Shown: piece by piece, positions 18,374 to 27,104 of the stretch
Position numbering within the stretch: position 1 is the stretch's first letter
Layout: each line of letters starts with the position of its first letter
Assembly: GCF_001413925.1 (NCBI RefSeq)
Contig: NZ_LBMJ01000001.1
Location: 2,024,001 to 2,088,000 of the forward strand
Reading direction: 5' to 3'
Source of the DNA: Nonlabens sp. YIK11
Lineage (GTDB): Bacteria > Bacteroidota > Bacteroidia > Flavobacteriales > Flavobacteriaceae
DNA: 64,000 nt
Translations under genes and position numbers: made by a program
The notes under the pieces: model-generated
Databases searched by the model: none
What the model was told of the DNA's origin: nothing
Seen by the model: only the letters and a program-made list of their open reading frames with translations

Positions 18374-18829
18374 ATGGGCTTATTAACTGAATTTAAAGAG
18401 TTTGCGGTCAAGGGAAACATGATCGATATGGCCGTAGGTATCATCATTGGTACGGCATTCAACAAGGTGGTCACAGCCATTGTAGAAAAGGTTTTTTTAC
18501 CACCATTATCACTGTTGACTGATGGTGTCAACTTCTCAAACCGTAAATGGGTACTGCGAGAAGGCATTGAAGCCACCAATACCACAGGTGCCACGCCTAC
18601 ACCAGGAACCGAAGAGATTGCCATAGGCTACGGTGAGTTGATCCAGGTTTCCATTGACTTTTTAATTATTGGATTTACCGTTTTTGTCGTGATTAAACTC
18701 ATGAACAAGCTGCGCAATAGGGCACAGGATCCCAAAAATCCAGAAGTGGTCACTCCTAAGGATATCGAGCTGCTCAATGATTTAAAAGAGCTCATGCAAG
18801 AGCAAAACAAAATACTCTCTCAAAAATAA
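18374..18829 (+). CDS. mscL: Large-conductance mechanosensitive channel
   Basis: 151 residues with the typical order: N-terminal LLTEFKEFAVKGNMIDMAVGIIIGTAFNKVV (first helix, pore glycines and alanines), a periplasmic loop, the second helix VSIDFLIIGFTVFVVIKLMNK, and a C-terminal helix DIELLNDLKELMQEQNK. The pentameric inner-membrane channel opens under strong membrane tension in osmotic downshock. The loop (about 55-85, with TNTTGATPTPG) is slightly longer than in E. coli. It is 18 bases after parC and ends before a bidirectional terminator. Confidence 0.95.
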   Translation: MGLLTEFKEFAVKGNMIDMAVGIIIGTAFNKVVTAIVEKVFLPPLSLLTDGVNFSNRKWVLREGIEATNTTGATPTPGTEEIAIGYGELIQVSIDFLIIGFTVFVVIKLMNKLRNRAQDPKNPEVVTPKDIELLNDLKELMQEQNKILSQK

Positions 18830-18871
18830 TTTTAGAGAATAACTTACTGTAATTAAGGTGTTTGTGATTAG

Positions 18872-18891
18872 TTCGCTTTCGCGAAAGCGAA
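18872..18891. repeat. Dispersed palindrome, perfect 20 bp
   Basis: Core at 18874-18889 in the convergent spacer after mscL, upstream of the separate hairpin terminator. Confidence 0.97.
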
Positions 18892-19024
18892 CTGCAAAAA
18901 GCATTAATTAAACCTTTTAGGCGTTCTATAGTCAGAAACGTGAAAACGAATTTGAAGCTGTTTTTTAGCCAAAACACTTCTCTTGAAAATAGTTTTCATG
19001 TTAGATTTATTTGAATAGCCAAAG

Positions 19025-19057
19025 AAAAGCGCCAGAGAGAGACTCTGGCGCTTTTTT
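19025..19057. terminator. Bidirectional intrinsic terminator
   Basis: Stem AGCGCCAGAG (19028-19037) with CTCTGGCGCT (19043-19052), loop AGAGA, and A and T runs on both sides. It serves mscL (+) and the lipoprotein gene (-). Confidence 0.9.
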
Positions 19058-19065
19058 ATTGATTT

Positions 19066-19449
19066 CTATTCGTCACTAAGTTTAGTGGCCGTCCCGTAGT
19101 AGATCTGGTCGCGACCAGACTGCTTGAATTCAAAGGAATAACTATTATCTGTCGTGTTAAGGATCTTGAAAAGGTAGGCGCGACTCTCTGCATTAGTTTT
19201 GGGGTTGATGGGAATAACGCGCCACTCGCAGGCGTTGATCCATTCTACTCTGGAAGTATCCACCACACCTTCAAAAGTTTCGATTTGCAAATCCTCTGTG
19301 CGTTCAAAAGTAGTTTTCAATAATTTGCCACCAGATTCCTGTTCCCAGACAAAAGTTCCAGTTCTAAAATCATCACAGTCTCTAGTATTGGTATAATTAG
19401 AACATGAGGTAAAAATGATGGCAAGGAGAACGATGGTGAAGCTGCGCAT
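19066..19449 (-). CDS. Small lipoprotein conserved in flavobacteria
   Basis: 127 residues. MRSFTIVLLAIIFTSCSNYTN gives a lipobox with Cys at 16. The mature domain has two regions of beta-strand character and a conserved-looking CDDFRTGTFVWE start and CEWRVIPINPK centre, with two further cysteines. I recall close relatives being labelled topoisomerase IV only because of neighbourhood to parC; nothing enzymatic is visible. It converges on mscL through a shared terminator. Confidence 0.7.
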   Translation of the reverse strand: MRSFTIVLLAIIFTSCSNYTNTRDCDDFRTGTFVWEQESGGKLLKTTFERTEDLQIETFEGVVDTSRVEWINACEWRVIPINPKTNAESRAYLFKILNTTDNSYSFEFKQSGRDQIYYGTATKLSDE

Positions 19450-19494
19450 AAATATGTAATATTTTAAAAGTAGGCTACCTTATCTAACCCATTA

Positions 19495-19502
19495 CAAAAA
19501 TA
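19495..19502 (-). promoter_or_regulatory. Candidate -7 box for the lipoprotein gene
   Basis: CAAAAATA on the plus strand reads TATTTTTG on the minus strand, an exact TAnnTTTG, 46 bases before the ATG at 19449. No -33 TTG is evident. Confidence 0.35.
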
Positions 19503-19581
19503 AGCGCTGGAGATCGGTTTGGTCTGTTTTGACCGTCAAAGAAATCTTACAGGAGTTTTAGAGTTGTGACTATAATCTGAA

Positions 19582-20043
19582 TCAAGAATTAGGTACGAAC
19601 TCTTCAAAGGTTCCATCTTCATAGAACCAAATTACTTTTGTTATATTCTTCCCGTTTTTAATAGATAGTCTAGATACTTTTTTTGGAACCTCGGTAAGTT
19701 GTTCCGTTGTTTTTTGCTCTGCAGGTTGGTCTGGAATATTAGCTTTCTCTGGAACGATTACTTTCTTATTTATCGTTGTTGATTCACTTGATGCATTTGA
19801 ATTTTCTGTAACACTTGATTTAGGGTAGGTGCCTTTTCCATTTAACAACCAGTAAAGATCTACATCATCAAAACTCTTGAGAATAGACAATACAAAGTCT
19901 AGACTAGGCTTGTTACGTCCAGATAAAATATGCGATATGGAACTGCGTCCTACACCAATTTGCTCGGCAAAACTCGATGCATTAAGCTCATGCCGCTCCA
20001 TAATGAGCTCTAATCGTTTCGAAAATTCTTCTGAATCTACCAT
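19582..20043 (-). CDS. XRE-family helix-turn-helix regulator
   Basis: 153 residues from the ATG at 20043. The Cro/CI-type HTH spans about residues 3-65 (RLELIMERHELNASSFAEQIGVGRSSISHILSGRNKPSLDF), followed by WLLNGKGTYPK, a polar Ser/Thr/Glu linker, and a C-terminal RLSIKNGKNITKVIWFYEDGTFEEFVPN domain seen in flavobacterial members. An operator-like dyad TGTTTAC-AAAT-ATAAACA overlaps its start codon and its -7 box, so it is probably self-repressed. Three more dyads lie in front of the divergent M14 peptidase gene. A longer start at 20073 would run through the promoter and is rejected. Confidence 0.85.
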   Translation of the reverse strand: MVDSEEFSKRLELIMERHELNASSFAEQIGVGRSSISHILSGRNKPSLDFVLSILKSFDDVDLYWLLNGKGTYPKSSVTENSNASSESTTINKKVIVPEKANIPDQPAEQKTTEQLTEVPKKVSRLSIKNGKNITKVIWFYEDGTFEEFVPNS

Positions 20044-20060
20044 GTTTACAAATATAAACA
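20043..20060. promoter_or_regulatory. Operator dyad and -7 box at the XRE gene start
   Basis: TGTTTAC (20043-20049), 4-base spacer, ATAAACA (20054-20060). Inside it, 20049-20056 reads TATATTTG on the minus strand, an exact TAnnTTTG box. This places the transcript start at or next to the ATG, a nearly leaderless mRNA. A half site GTAAACA is at 20089-20095. Confidence 0.6.
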
Positions 20061-20266
20061 AAACAGACTTCAAATACCTTTTCCATTTGTAAACATTCTT
20101 TATTTAATTAGTAAAACTTTGGATCTAGCAAGTTATTATATATGAATTAAAGGTTTAATAAAATTGATTTAATCATCTGATAAACAATATTATGATCGAT
20201 CTATATAATGCTTGAGTCGTTTCATAAGGTTCTCTAGCTTGCTTGCTGTACATTCTCTATTCTTGG

Positions 20267-20342
20267 TGTTTACATCAATAAACAATTCACTGATACGCTT
20301 TGTTTACAATTGTAAATTTACTGGTGTTTACGAATGTAAACA
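20267..20342. promoter_or_regulatory. Array of three operator dyads upstream of the M14 peptidase
   Basis: Dyads of the form TGTTTAC-N4-GTAAACA occur at 20267-20284 (spacer ATCA), 20301-20318 (AATT) and 20325-20342 (GAAT, perfect arms). They are spaced 34 and 24 bases apart and immediately precede the promoter of the M14 gene. The same dyad overlaps the XRE gene start, making that protein the likely binder. Confidence 0.6.
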
Positions 20343-20377
20343 CATCATTTGATCATCTTTATTTACTTTACTAAATG

Positions 20378-20385
20378 TACTTTTG
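20378..20385 (+). promoter_or_regulatory. -7 promoter box of the M14 peptidase gene
   Basis: TACTTTTG is an exact TAnnTTTG, 18 bases before the ATG at 20404. It overlaps the alternative TTG start at 20383 and thereby argues for the ATG. Confidence 0.6.
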
Positions 20386-20403
20386 CATCAAAGAGTAATT
20401 ACT

Positions 20404-21516
20404 ATGAGCTCATCCATTCATAAGCTACCTCGATACTTTACCTATGAACATTTTGAAAAGGTTTTCATGGAAGTTATTGAAAAGTTGCCGCAGGATTTTT
20501 ATTCGTTTTCCTATCTAGGATCTTCTGTTGAAAATCGATCTGTTTTTGGATTACGTCTAGGTCATGGCGATCTTAAGGTTTTGGCGTGGTCACAAATGCA
20601 CGGTAACGAATCGACGACCACAAGAGCCATTGTAGGGCTTTTGGAAAACAAGGAATTCTTTCAACTTCTGGATAACATATCATTATATATTATTCCCGTT
20701 TTAAATCCTGATGGCGCTAATGAATGGACACGTAATAATGCCAATAACGTCGATCTTAATCGAGATGCTCAGGAATTGAGTCAGCCAGAAAGTTTGATTT
20801 TAAAAGATGCTATTGATTTTTTTAAACCTGATCTGGCCTTAAATCTTCATGGTCAAAGAACCATCTATGGTGTTGAAAATTCGGTCTTGCCCTGTCAATT
20901 GTCTTTTTTGACACCATCAGCAGATCCAGATAAGCGTATAACACCATCTCGTTTGCAGTCTATGAAACTCATCAATCACATAATTGCCGACCTTAAAGAT
21001 CTTTCTAAGGCAGCTGTAGGCCGATATGATGATGCCTTCAATATCAATTGTTGGGGTGATTACTGTCAGTCTCAAGACATTCCCACCATTTTATTTGAGG
21101 CTGGACACGCTGGCGAAGACTACAGTCGCGACCATGTAGTAGAACTGATTAAGGAATCGCTAATGAGCGTTTTGAAAAACGTACCCATGATGAAAAATAT
21201 AGAGAATGAAAATGAGTCCGTTTTAGAAGTCTATCAATCCATTCCTGCGGTACAGAAAAATTATGTAGATATATTGTTGCGCAATGCACCATCAATTAAT
21301 GGAGCCCGAGACATCGCGATCATGTACCATGAACAGGTTGCTTCTGGTGGACTTGAGTTCATACCTATGATATATGCCATTGATGAGGACTGTATTTTAT
21401 ATGGACATCGAACTATAGACCTAGCCAAAGAAGAAAATTTCCAAGATGATCTGGTTATAGAAGACGATATGGTGGTCACCTCTCAATCGCTAAAAATCAG
21501 TTCTTTCATTAAATAA
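20404..21516 (+). CDS. M14 family zinc carboxypeptidase-like protein
   Basis: 370 residues from the ATG. Zinc ligands H66 and E69 lie in QMHGNEST, the third in LALNLHGQ. VLNPDGANEWTRNN and NVDLNRD are typical of M14, and the catalytic glutamate is in ILFEAGH. There is no signal peptide, so it is probably cytoplasmic. Substrate unknown; relatives include N-acylated amino-acid or peptidoglycan peptide carboxypeptidases. Three TGTTTAC dyads sit just upstream, so expression is likely repressed by the divergent XRE protein. An Lrp-type regulator follows after 71 bases. Confidence 0.85.
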   Translation: MSSSIHKLPRYFTYEHFEKVFMEVIEKLPQDFYSFSYLGSSVENRSVFGLRLGHGDLKVLAWSQMHGNESTTTRAIVGLLENKEFFQLLDNISLYIIPVLNPDGANEWTRNNANNVDLNRDAQELSQPESLILKDAIDFFKPDLALNLHGQRTIYGVENSVLPCQLSFLTPSADPDKRITPSRLQSMKLINHIIADLKDLSKAAVGRYDDAFNINCWGDYCQSQDIPTILFEAGHAGEDYSRDHVVELIKESLMSVLKNVPMMKNIENENESVLEVYQSIPAVQKNYVDILLRNAPSINGARDIAIMYHEQVASGGLEFIPMIYAIDEDCILYGHRTIDLAKEENFQDDLVIEDDMVVTSQSLKISSFIK

Positions 21517-21587
21517 TCATTTATTCTTCAATATTATTAGGAATCTATCAATGCAATCTTTTATTTTGTATTAAAATACAGAAAAAA

Positions 21588-22064
21588 ATGAGGGCTAAAA
21601 TAGACGAGATCGATAAGCAAATTCTTGATGTCTTAATTGAAAACACAAGAACACCTTTTACTGATATCGCAAAAAGATTAAATATTTCCGCTGGAACGGT
21701 TCACGTTCGGGTGAAAAAGATGGAAGAATCAGGAATCATTCATGGTTCCTCTTTAACGGTGGACTATCAACAGCTGGGTTACAACTTCATCGCTTACATA
21801 GGAGTATATCTAGACCGCACCAGTCAAACACAATTTGTATTGGGACGCATTGCAGAGATTCCTTATGTAACAGTGGCTCACATTACCACAGGTAAGTTCA
21901 ATATCTTCTGTAAGATAAGAGCAAGAGACACTACGCATGCAAAAAAGATCATCTTCCTTTTAGACGACATCGACGGTGTGAGCCGTACAGAGACGATGAT
22001 AAGTCTGGAAGAAAGCATCAATGATAAGAAACGATTGCTGCATAAAGTATTTCAGGATCTATAA
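21588..22064 (+). CDS. Lrp/AsnC family transcriptional regulator
   Basis: 158 residues. The N-terminal winged HTH (KIDEIDKQILDVLIENTRTPFTDIAKRLNISAGTVHVRVKKMEESGII) is followed by the RAM effector domain (GYNFIAYIGVYL ... VTVAHITTGKFNIFCKI). Such proteins respond to amino acids. The stop shares one base with the DinB start (TAATG), so the pair is translationally coupled. Confidence 0.92.
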   Translation: MRAKIDEIDKQILDVLIENTRTPFTDIAKRLNISAGTVHVRVKKMEESGIIHGSSLTVDYQQLGYNFIAYIGVYLDRTSQTQFVLGRIAEIPYVTVAHITTGKFNIFCKIRARDTTHAKKIIFLLDDIDGVSRTETMISLEESINDKKRLLHKVFQDL

Positions 22065-22579
22065 TGATTTTCCGTAGAGATATTAGGCCGTCAGAATATG
22101 CGGCGTACTACGAACCTTACATAAATAGCATATCGCTTTCCAGTGATATGCTATTTATGCTTAAGGAAACGCTTCGGGAAACGATTAAGTTCATCGATAA
22201 TCTAGAAAAGCCCTTAGACCATCGCTATGCGCCAGATAAGTGGAGTATAGGTGAGCTGCTGGTCCACTGTATGGATACGGAACGCATTTTTGGTTACCGC
22301 GCCTTGTCATTCATGCGAGGTGATGCGACCAACCTTCCGGGATTTGATCAGGATTTATATGTGAGAGGTTTGAGGGATTTCGCTTTCGCGAAAGCGAACC
22401 TTATATCATCCCTAGAAATTGTACGAGCTTCTACCATTGATTTGTTTGAGAATGCAACGCCAGAATCATTGAATAATCTAGGTGTTGGTAGCGGTCACTC
22501 TATGTCAGTTAGAGCAATTCCGTTTGTGATATGTGGACACTGGAAGCATCATTTAAAAATCATTGAGAACAGATATTAA
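22064..22579 (+). CDS. DinB-like four-helix metal-binding protein
   Basis: 171 residues. The DinB triad is visible as H68 (LLVHCMDTER) and H159/H163 (GHWKHHLKII); KWSIGELLVH is typical. Family members bind Zn or Ni, and some are bacillithiol-type transferases; the activity here is unknown. A full copy of the dispersed palindrome (22379-22398) is part of the coding sequence and encodes FAFAKA (residues 106-111) between two helices. Coupled to the Lrp gene by TAATG. Confidence 0.87.
   Translation: MIFRRDIRPSEYAAYYEPYINSISLSSDMLFMLKETLRETIKFIDNLEKPLDHRYAPDKWSIGELLVHCMDTERIFGYRALSFMRGDATNLPGFDQDLYVRGLRDFAFAKANLISSLEIVRASTIDLFENATPESLNNLGVGSGHSMSVRAIPFVICGHWKHHLKIIENRY
22379..22398. repeat. Dispersed palindrome inside the DinB gene
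   Basis: Perfect 16-bp core at 22381-22396, in frame as FAFAKA. The reading frame differs from that of the copy in the ArnT-like gene. Confidence 0.97.
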
Positions 22580-22697
22580 CGTCCTTTATGAAGTTTCCCA
22601 CAAATTTACCGTTTCCTTTAGGTAGGCTTCTGATTTGTTAACGCTGTTTTACTTTGCTTCATCCTGATCTTTGTGATGAACCAAAAAAATAGATATT

Positions 22698-23246
22698 ATG
22701 AATAAGAATGTAGCCATATTAGCCACGAATGGATTTGAAGAAAGCGAACTTACCAGTCCTAAAAAAGCTTTTGAAGATGCAGGAGCCACTGTACATATAG
22801 TATCACCTGAAAAAGGTGAAATTAAAGCTTGGGCAGACGGTAATTGGTCCAAATCCTATAAGGTAGATAAACAATTAAATGAAGTCAGTGCCAGTGATTA
22901 TGATGCGCTGATGTTGCCTGGAGGCGTAATCAATCCAGACAGTTTGAGAACCAACGAAGATGCCCTTTCTTTTATTAAAGACTTTTTCAAACAGAAGAAG
23001 CCAGTAAGTGCTATTTGTCACGGGCCGTGGACCTTAATTAATGCAGAAGTAGTGGAAGGCAGAAAAATGACGTCCTACCACACTATACGTAAAGATTTAG
23101 AAAACGCAGGAGCTAACTGGGTAGACCAAGAAGTTGTAACCGATCAAGGGTTTGTAACTAGTAGAAATCCCAACGATCTTCCAGCGTTCAACAAAAAAAT
23201 TGTTGAAGAATTGAGAGAAGGAAAACACGATAGACAACACGCATAA
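22698..23246 (+). CDS. DJ-1/PfpI family protein
   Basis: 182 residues, cytoplasmic. NKNVAILATNGFEESELTSPKKAF is the PfpI start, with the conserved acidic residue in FEESE. AICHGPW holds the nucleophilic-elbow cysteine, and TSYHTIRKDLENAGANWVD follows. Members are glyoxalase-III/deglycase-like or proteases; the activity is not resolved. Monocistronic, ending before a strong terminator. Confidence 0.9.
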   Translation: MNKNVAILATNGFEESELTSPKKAFEDAGATVHIVSPEKGEIKAWADGNWSKSYKVDKQLNEVSASDYDALMLPGGVINPDSLRTNEDALSFIKDFFKQKKPVSAICHGPWTLINAEVVEGRKMTSYHTIRKDLENAGANWVDQEVVTDQGFVTSRNPNDLPAFNKKIVEELREGKHDRQHA

Positions 23247-23263
23247 TTTTGCATATTTAATTT

Positions 23264-23301
23264 AAAAAGCCCTTTCAAAATTTATTTTGAAAGGGCTTTT
23301 T
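23264..23301. terminator. Bidirectional terminator between PfpI gene and dnaN
   Basis: Perfect 17-bp stem AAAAAGCCCTTTCAAAA / TTTTGAAAGGGCTTTTT with loop TTTA. Confidence 0.93.
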
Positions 23302-23321
23302 AGTATTTGAACTGTAAGTTA

Positions 23322-24437
23322 TTATTGATTAAGCATCACGGGCATTACCAGCATCGTCACATTTTCACCTTCATCAAGTCCATCTACTGGGGTTAGAATA
23401 CCAGCGCGATTGGGTAACGACATTTCAAGCGATACATCATCACAATTAAGGTTATTGAGCATTTCAATCAAGAAACGACTGTTAAAGCCTATTTGCATGT
23501 CATCACCTTGATAATCGCAAGTGAGTCGCTCGTCTGCTTTATTGCTATAATCTAGATCTTCAGCAGAAATATTTAATTCTGCACCTGCCATTTTAAGTCT
23601 TATCTGGTGCGTGGTTTTATTGGAGAAAATGCTCACACGTCGCACACTATTCAAGAACTGCGTTCTTGAAATGGTAAGTTTGTTAGGGTTTTCCTTAGGA
23701 ATTACTGCCTCATAATTAGGATACTTTCCATCAATCAATCTACAGATGATGGTTGTGTTCTCAAAAGTAAATTGAGCATTACTTTCATTGTATTCAATGA
23801 GTACATCAGCCTCGCTTCCTTGTAGAATAGACTTCAATAAGTTGAGTGGCTTTTTAGGCATGATAAATTCTGCCGTCTGACTTGCCGTAACATCTTCTCT
23901 TCTGTAACGAACCAGTTTATGAGCATCAGTAGCCACAAAGGTTAGGGAATCACTAGCAAATTGGAAGAATACTCCACTCATCACGGGTCTCAAATCATCA
24001 TTTCCTGCTGCAAAAATCGTTTTGTTAATAGCTGTCGCTAGGGTATCACCCATCACGGAAGTACTACTAGGATCCTGCAGTTGAACTGCTTTTGGGAATT
24101 CTTCAGCCGGAGCACAAGCTATTTCAGATTTTCCTTTGTCATGACTTACGGTCATCATTGTTCCTTCAGAATGAAACGTAAGTGGCTGCTCAGGAAAGGT
24201 TTTTAAGGTATCCAATAATAATCTTGCTGGAATAGCAATTTGACCATCATCTTGACTTTCAACATTTAGTCTACTAATAATTGTGGTCTCCATGTCAGAT
24301 GCAGAAACCTTCAATTCATTACCGACCAATTCCAAAAGGAAATTGTCAAGAATAGGCAATGTGTTGTTATTGTTTATCACACCACCTAACAATTGTAAGT
24401 GCTTTTGCAAATAGGAACTTGATACTATAAACTTCAT
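23322..24437 (-). CDS. dnaN: DNA polymerase III sliding clamp beta
   Basis: 371 residues, the normal length, three repeated clamp domains. MKFIVSSSYLQKHLQLLGGVINNNNTLPILDNF is the conserved start, and the end HPVDG-like ILTPVDGLDEGENVTMLVMPVMLNQ is typical. It is the processivity factor of the replicase. No dnaA lies next to it, so this is not a classical dnaA-dnaN origin region. Divergent from the subtilase gene. Confidence 0.95.
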   Translation of the reverse strand: MKFIVSSSYLQKHLQLLGGVINNNNTLPILDNFLLELVGNELKVSASDMETTIISRLNVESQDDGQIAIPARLLLDTLKTFPEQPLTFHSEGTMMTVSHDKGKSEIACAPAEEFPKAVQLQDPSSTSVMGDTLATAINKTIFAAGNDDLRPVMSGVFFQFASDSLTFVATDAHKLVRYRREDVTASQTAEFIMPKKPLNLLKSILQGSEADVLIEYNESNAQFTFENTTIICRLIDGKYPNYEAVIPKENPNKLTISRTQFLNSVRRVSIFSNKTTHQIRLKMAGAELNISAEDLDYSNKADERLTCDYQGDDMQIGFNSRFLIEMLNNLNCDDVSLEMSLPNRAGILTPVDGLDEGENVTMLVMPVMLNQ

Positions 24438-24606
24438 CGTGTCTTATTAAAATCATTTACCGGTGTCCCAAATTAAGCGGACAATGGTATAAAACTTGTA
24501 AACTAATCAATTAAATTGCGACTCTCAATCGCGGAGCAAAGATATTTTTTATAATATGGCTGCGCACATTTACTTATCAACAATATATTCCTTTTTGTCT
24601 ACTTAT

Positions 24607-26502
24607 ATGGAAAATAAAATTACACTCTTATGTATTTGCCTCTTAATTTTTGTTATTGGCCAAGCTCAAACTACTCAGCAACGAAAGGAAATGGTGAAAG
24701 CTGTAGATCCAATTCATGAACAAGAACTGAAACAATTTATACTGAAGAGGTCTAAATTAAATAGTAAAGAAGTTTCAGACTATCTAACCACTAATCCTAC
24801 TAAAGCAATTGCAAAAACCTCTGACGGTGAGTTTAAATGGCTAGAAAGAATTGACGGTAATGGAAATCCTGTTTATCTCGTACCTTATAACTACAGCGGT
24901 GGACTTACCATAGGCGTTGATCATTTACATTCTGGAGGTAGTTTAGGTTTAAACATTGAAGGTCAAGGTATCACTGCAGTCATATGGGATGGCGGTTATT
25001 CAAGGGAAACACATGAAGAGTTTTCCTCACGTGTTTTTTATGGTGAATTAGGACAAAATCTTAGCGATCACGGTACTCATGTAGGAGGTACTATTATAAG
25101 CGCAGGTTCAAGTATTTTATCTTTACGAGGTATGGCTCCAATGGGAAGTTTAAACTCTTATAGGTTTGATGATGATGTAACTGAAATGTTTGCAGAAGCC
25201 CAAAATGGTAGTATTTTATCAAATCACAGTTATGGAGTAGAGGTAACTCAAAATACACCAATTGCTTATTTTGGACGTTATACCGAGTCTGCAATAGCAT
25301 TTGACTTCATTGCTTTTCGCTATCCTTATTTTCTGCCAGTTGTGAGTGCAGGGAATGATAGAGGTCAAGGTTTTAATCCTAATGATGGAGGTTATGATAT
25401 TTTGACTGATAGAGCGGTTGCTAAAAATTTAATTACTGTAGGAGCGGTAAATAATGTCTTTAGATATAGTGGCCCATCAAGTGTAGAAATGTCTAGTTTT
25501 AGTTCGTTTGGCCCAACGGACGATGGTAGAATAAAGCCTGATATTGTAGCAAAAGGCGTAGGTGTGTTCAGTTTAAGTAGCGATTCTGATACAGCAACTG
25601 GGGTAAAGAGCGGAACTTCAATGTCTGCCCCAATGGTTACGGGCGGCTTAATGCTTCTGCAACAACTCTACAATGAAGAGAAAGGAATCTTTATGAAATC
25701 AGCCACCGCAAAGGGTGTTGCTTTGATGACCACAAAAGAAGCAGGCAGTGATCCCGGACCTGATTATAGATTTGGATGGGGATTGTTCGACGTAGAAGCA
25801 GCAGCTAATATGATCTTAAATCTCGACAGTAGTAGTTCGGTCATGGAGAATGAGCTTGAAAGCAAAAATACATATGAGCAAATTTTTGTTTCTAAAAATA
25901 ATGAACGAGTTAGTTTTGCTTTATCATGGACGGATGCACCTGGTAGAGAGGTAGCCTTTGACGCTGAAGAAGATCTTGAAACACCTAATTTGATAAACGA
26001 TTTAGATTTAAAGGTGATAGCTGACGATGGTACTGTATTTTATCCTTATAAATTAAATAAGGACAAACCGAGAAGTGCCGCCACAACAGGTGTCAACAAT
26101 GTTGACAACATAGAAATCATCCACATTGATGCGCCAGCAGGAAATTATAGGGTCGAAATTACTCATAAAGGCGAGCTGTCAGAAACGCAACCGTATTCTC
26201 TACTGGTAAACGGCGCGACACCACAAACAGCCTCTTCTAGTTCTGAAGAAATTTCTGGGCTCAGTATTTTCCCTAATCCTGCAAATGAGGTTGTCAATAT
26301 AACCTTTGATGCTACTACCGTTTCCAGTAAGGTCAGCGTGCAATTTTATAATACTCTTGGACAAATGGTACGTCATGAATCCTTCAACAATAACGGCAGA
26401 TTTAACCAGCAAGTCAACATTTCAGACTTAGGATCTGGAGTATATTTTGTACAGGTAAGCGATGGTAACCTTAAATCTACACGCAAACTGATCATTAAAT
26501 AA
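24607..26502 (+). CDS. Secreted S8 (subtilisin-like) protease with T9SS sorting domain
   Basis: 631 residues from the ATG at 24607; a longer in-frame start at 24556 lacks a signal-peptide-like beginning. Signal: NKITLLCICLLIFVIGQAQ. Catalytic triad D128 (VIWDGGYS), H155 (DHGTHVGG) and S338 (SGTSMSAP). A jelly-roll-like domain (about 405-530) follows, and the last 75 residues (LSIFPNPANEVVNI ... GVYFVQVSDG ... RKLIIK) are the type A T9SS C-terminal sorting signal. Secreted or surface-attached endopeptidase. Confidence 0.92.
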   Translation: MENKITLLCICLLIFVIGQAQTTQQRKEMVKAVDPIHEQELKQFILKRSKLNSKEVSDYLTTNPTKAIAKTSDGEFKWLERIDGNGNPVYLVPYNYSGGLTIGVDHLHSGGSLGLNIEGQGITAVIWDGGYSRETHEEFSSRVFYGELGQNLSDHGTHVGGTIISAGSSILSLRGMAPMGSLNSYRFDDDVTEMFAEAQNGSILSNHSYGVEVTQNTPIAYFGRYTESAIAFDFIAFRYPYFLPVVSAGNDRGQGFNPNDGGYDILTDRAVAKNLITVGAVNNVFRYSGPSSVEMSSFSSFGPTDDGRIKPDIVAKGVGVFSLSSDSDTATGVKSGTSMSAPMVTGGLMLLQQLYNEEKGIFMKSATAKGVALMTTKEAGSDPGPDYRFGWGLFDVEAAANMILNLDSSSSVMENELESKNTYEQIFVSKNNERVSFALSWTDAPGREVAFDAEEDLETPNLINDLDLKVIADDGTVFYPYKLNKDKPRSAATTGVNNVDNIEIIHIDAPAGNYRVEITHKGELSETQPYSLLVNGATPQTASSSSEEISGLSIFPNPANEVVNITFDATTVSSKVSVQFYNTLGQMVRHESFNNNGRFNQQVNISDLGSGVYFVQVSDGNLKSTRKLIIK

Positions 26503-26523
26503 CAGATCAAAGATTCGATAACA

Positions 26524-26557
26524 AAAAAGCCCGATCGCATAAACGATCGGGCTTTTT
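26524..26557. terminator. Bidirectional intrinsic terminator
   Basis: AAAAAGCCCGATCG (26524-26537), loop CATAAA, CGATCGGGCTTTTT (26544-26557), between the convergent subtilase and GreA/B-like genes. Confidence 0.93.
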
Positions 26558-26574
26558 ATTGTAATAGTTGATAT

Positions 26575-27030
26575 CTAGTAAACTTCTAAAATTTTGAATT
26601 CTTTGTTGTTGAATGTAAAGCTTTCGTTTTCCTTCATTCCTTTCATGGCAAGGTAGATGGGCGCCTTGTTGGAAATAGCAAACAGGTCACTGTTTTGCTC
26701 TCTTAGTTCCAGTTGTCCTATTCCTACGCTTATGAGTAATAATCTATCAGTAGTTCTTACAATCGCACCTTCTTGAACTGTTTTCTTGCCACCGTGAAAA
26801 TCAATATTGTTGAATTCTACCAGCATGTCTTCATGCTCTTCACGCAACTGGGCATATCGTTCAAAATCTCCCAACAGTTCACCTTGACTGTCGTCATTGT
26901 CATATCCGTGTTTGGTTTCGTTGGACTCGATACTATTATTAATGTCATCCAGCTGCTCCTTATGGACAGCGATGCGGTCTTTAATTTCCTGCTTACAAGC
27001 TGCAACGGCAGCCATTTTCAATTCTTTCAT
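26575..27030 (-). CDS. GreA/GreB-like transcription-factor family protein
   Basis: 151 residues. An N-terminal coiled-coil (about 10-75, with QEIKDRIAVHKEQLDDINNSIES) is followed by a FKBP-like C-terminal domain (GAIVRTTDRLLLISVGIGQLEL ... YLAMKGMKENESFTFNNKEFKI). The arrangement resembles GreA/GreB elongation factors but the sequence is diverged, and the usual acidic tip residues cannot be assigned with certainty. Interaction with RNA polymerase is inference. Confidence 0.65.
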   Translation of the reverse strand: MKELKMAAVAACKQEIKDRIAVHKEQLDDINNSIESNETKHGYDNDDSQGELLGDFERYAQLREEHEDMLVEFNNIDFHGGKKTVQEGAIVRTTDRLLLISVGIGQLELREQNSDLFAISNKAPIYLAMKGMKENESFTFNNKEFKILEVY

Positions 27031-27104
27031 AGCCTTTAGTTTGGTGTAAAGATATAAGGCTGCAATAGCTGGTACCGATAACTTAGTTTAATTTTAGCAT
27101 ATTG

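Noticed and set aside
23322..24437. A replication origin at dnaN
   Set aside because: No dnaA gene and no cluster of DnaA boxes was seen in the adjoining spacers.
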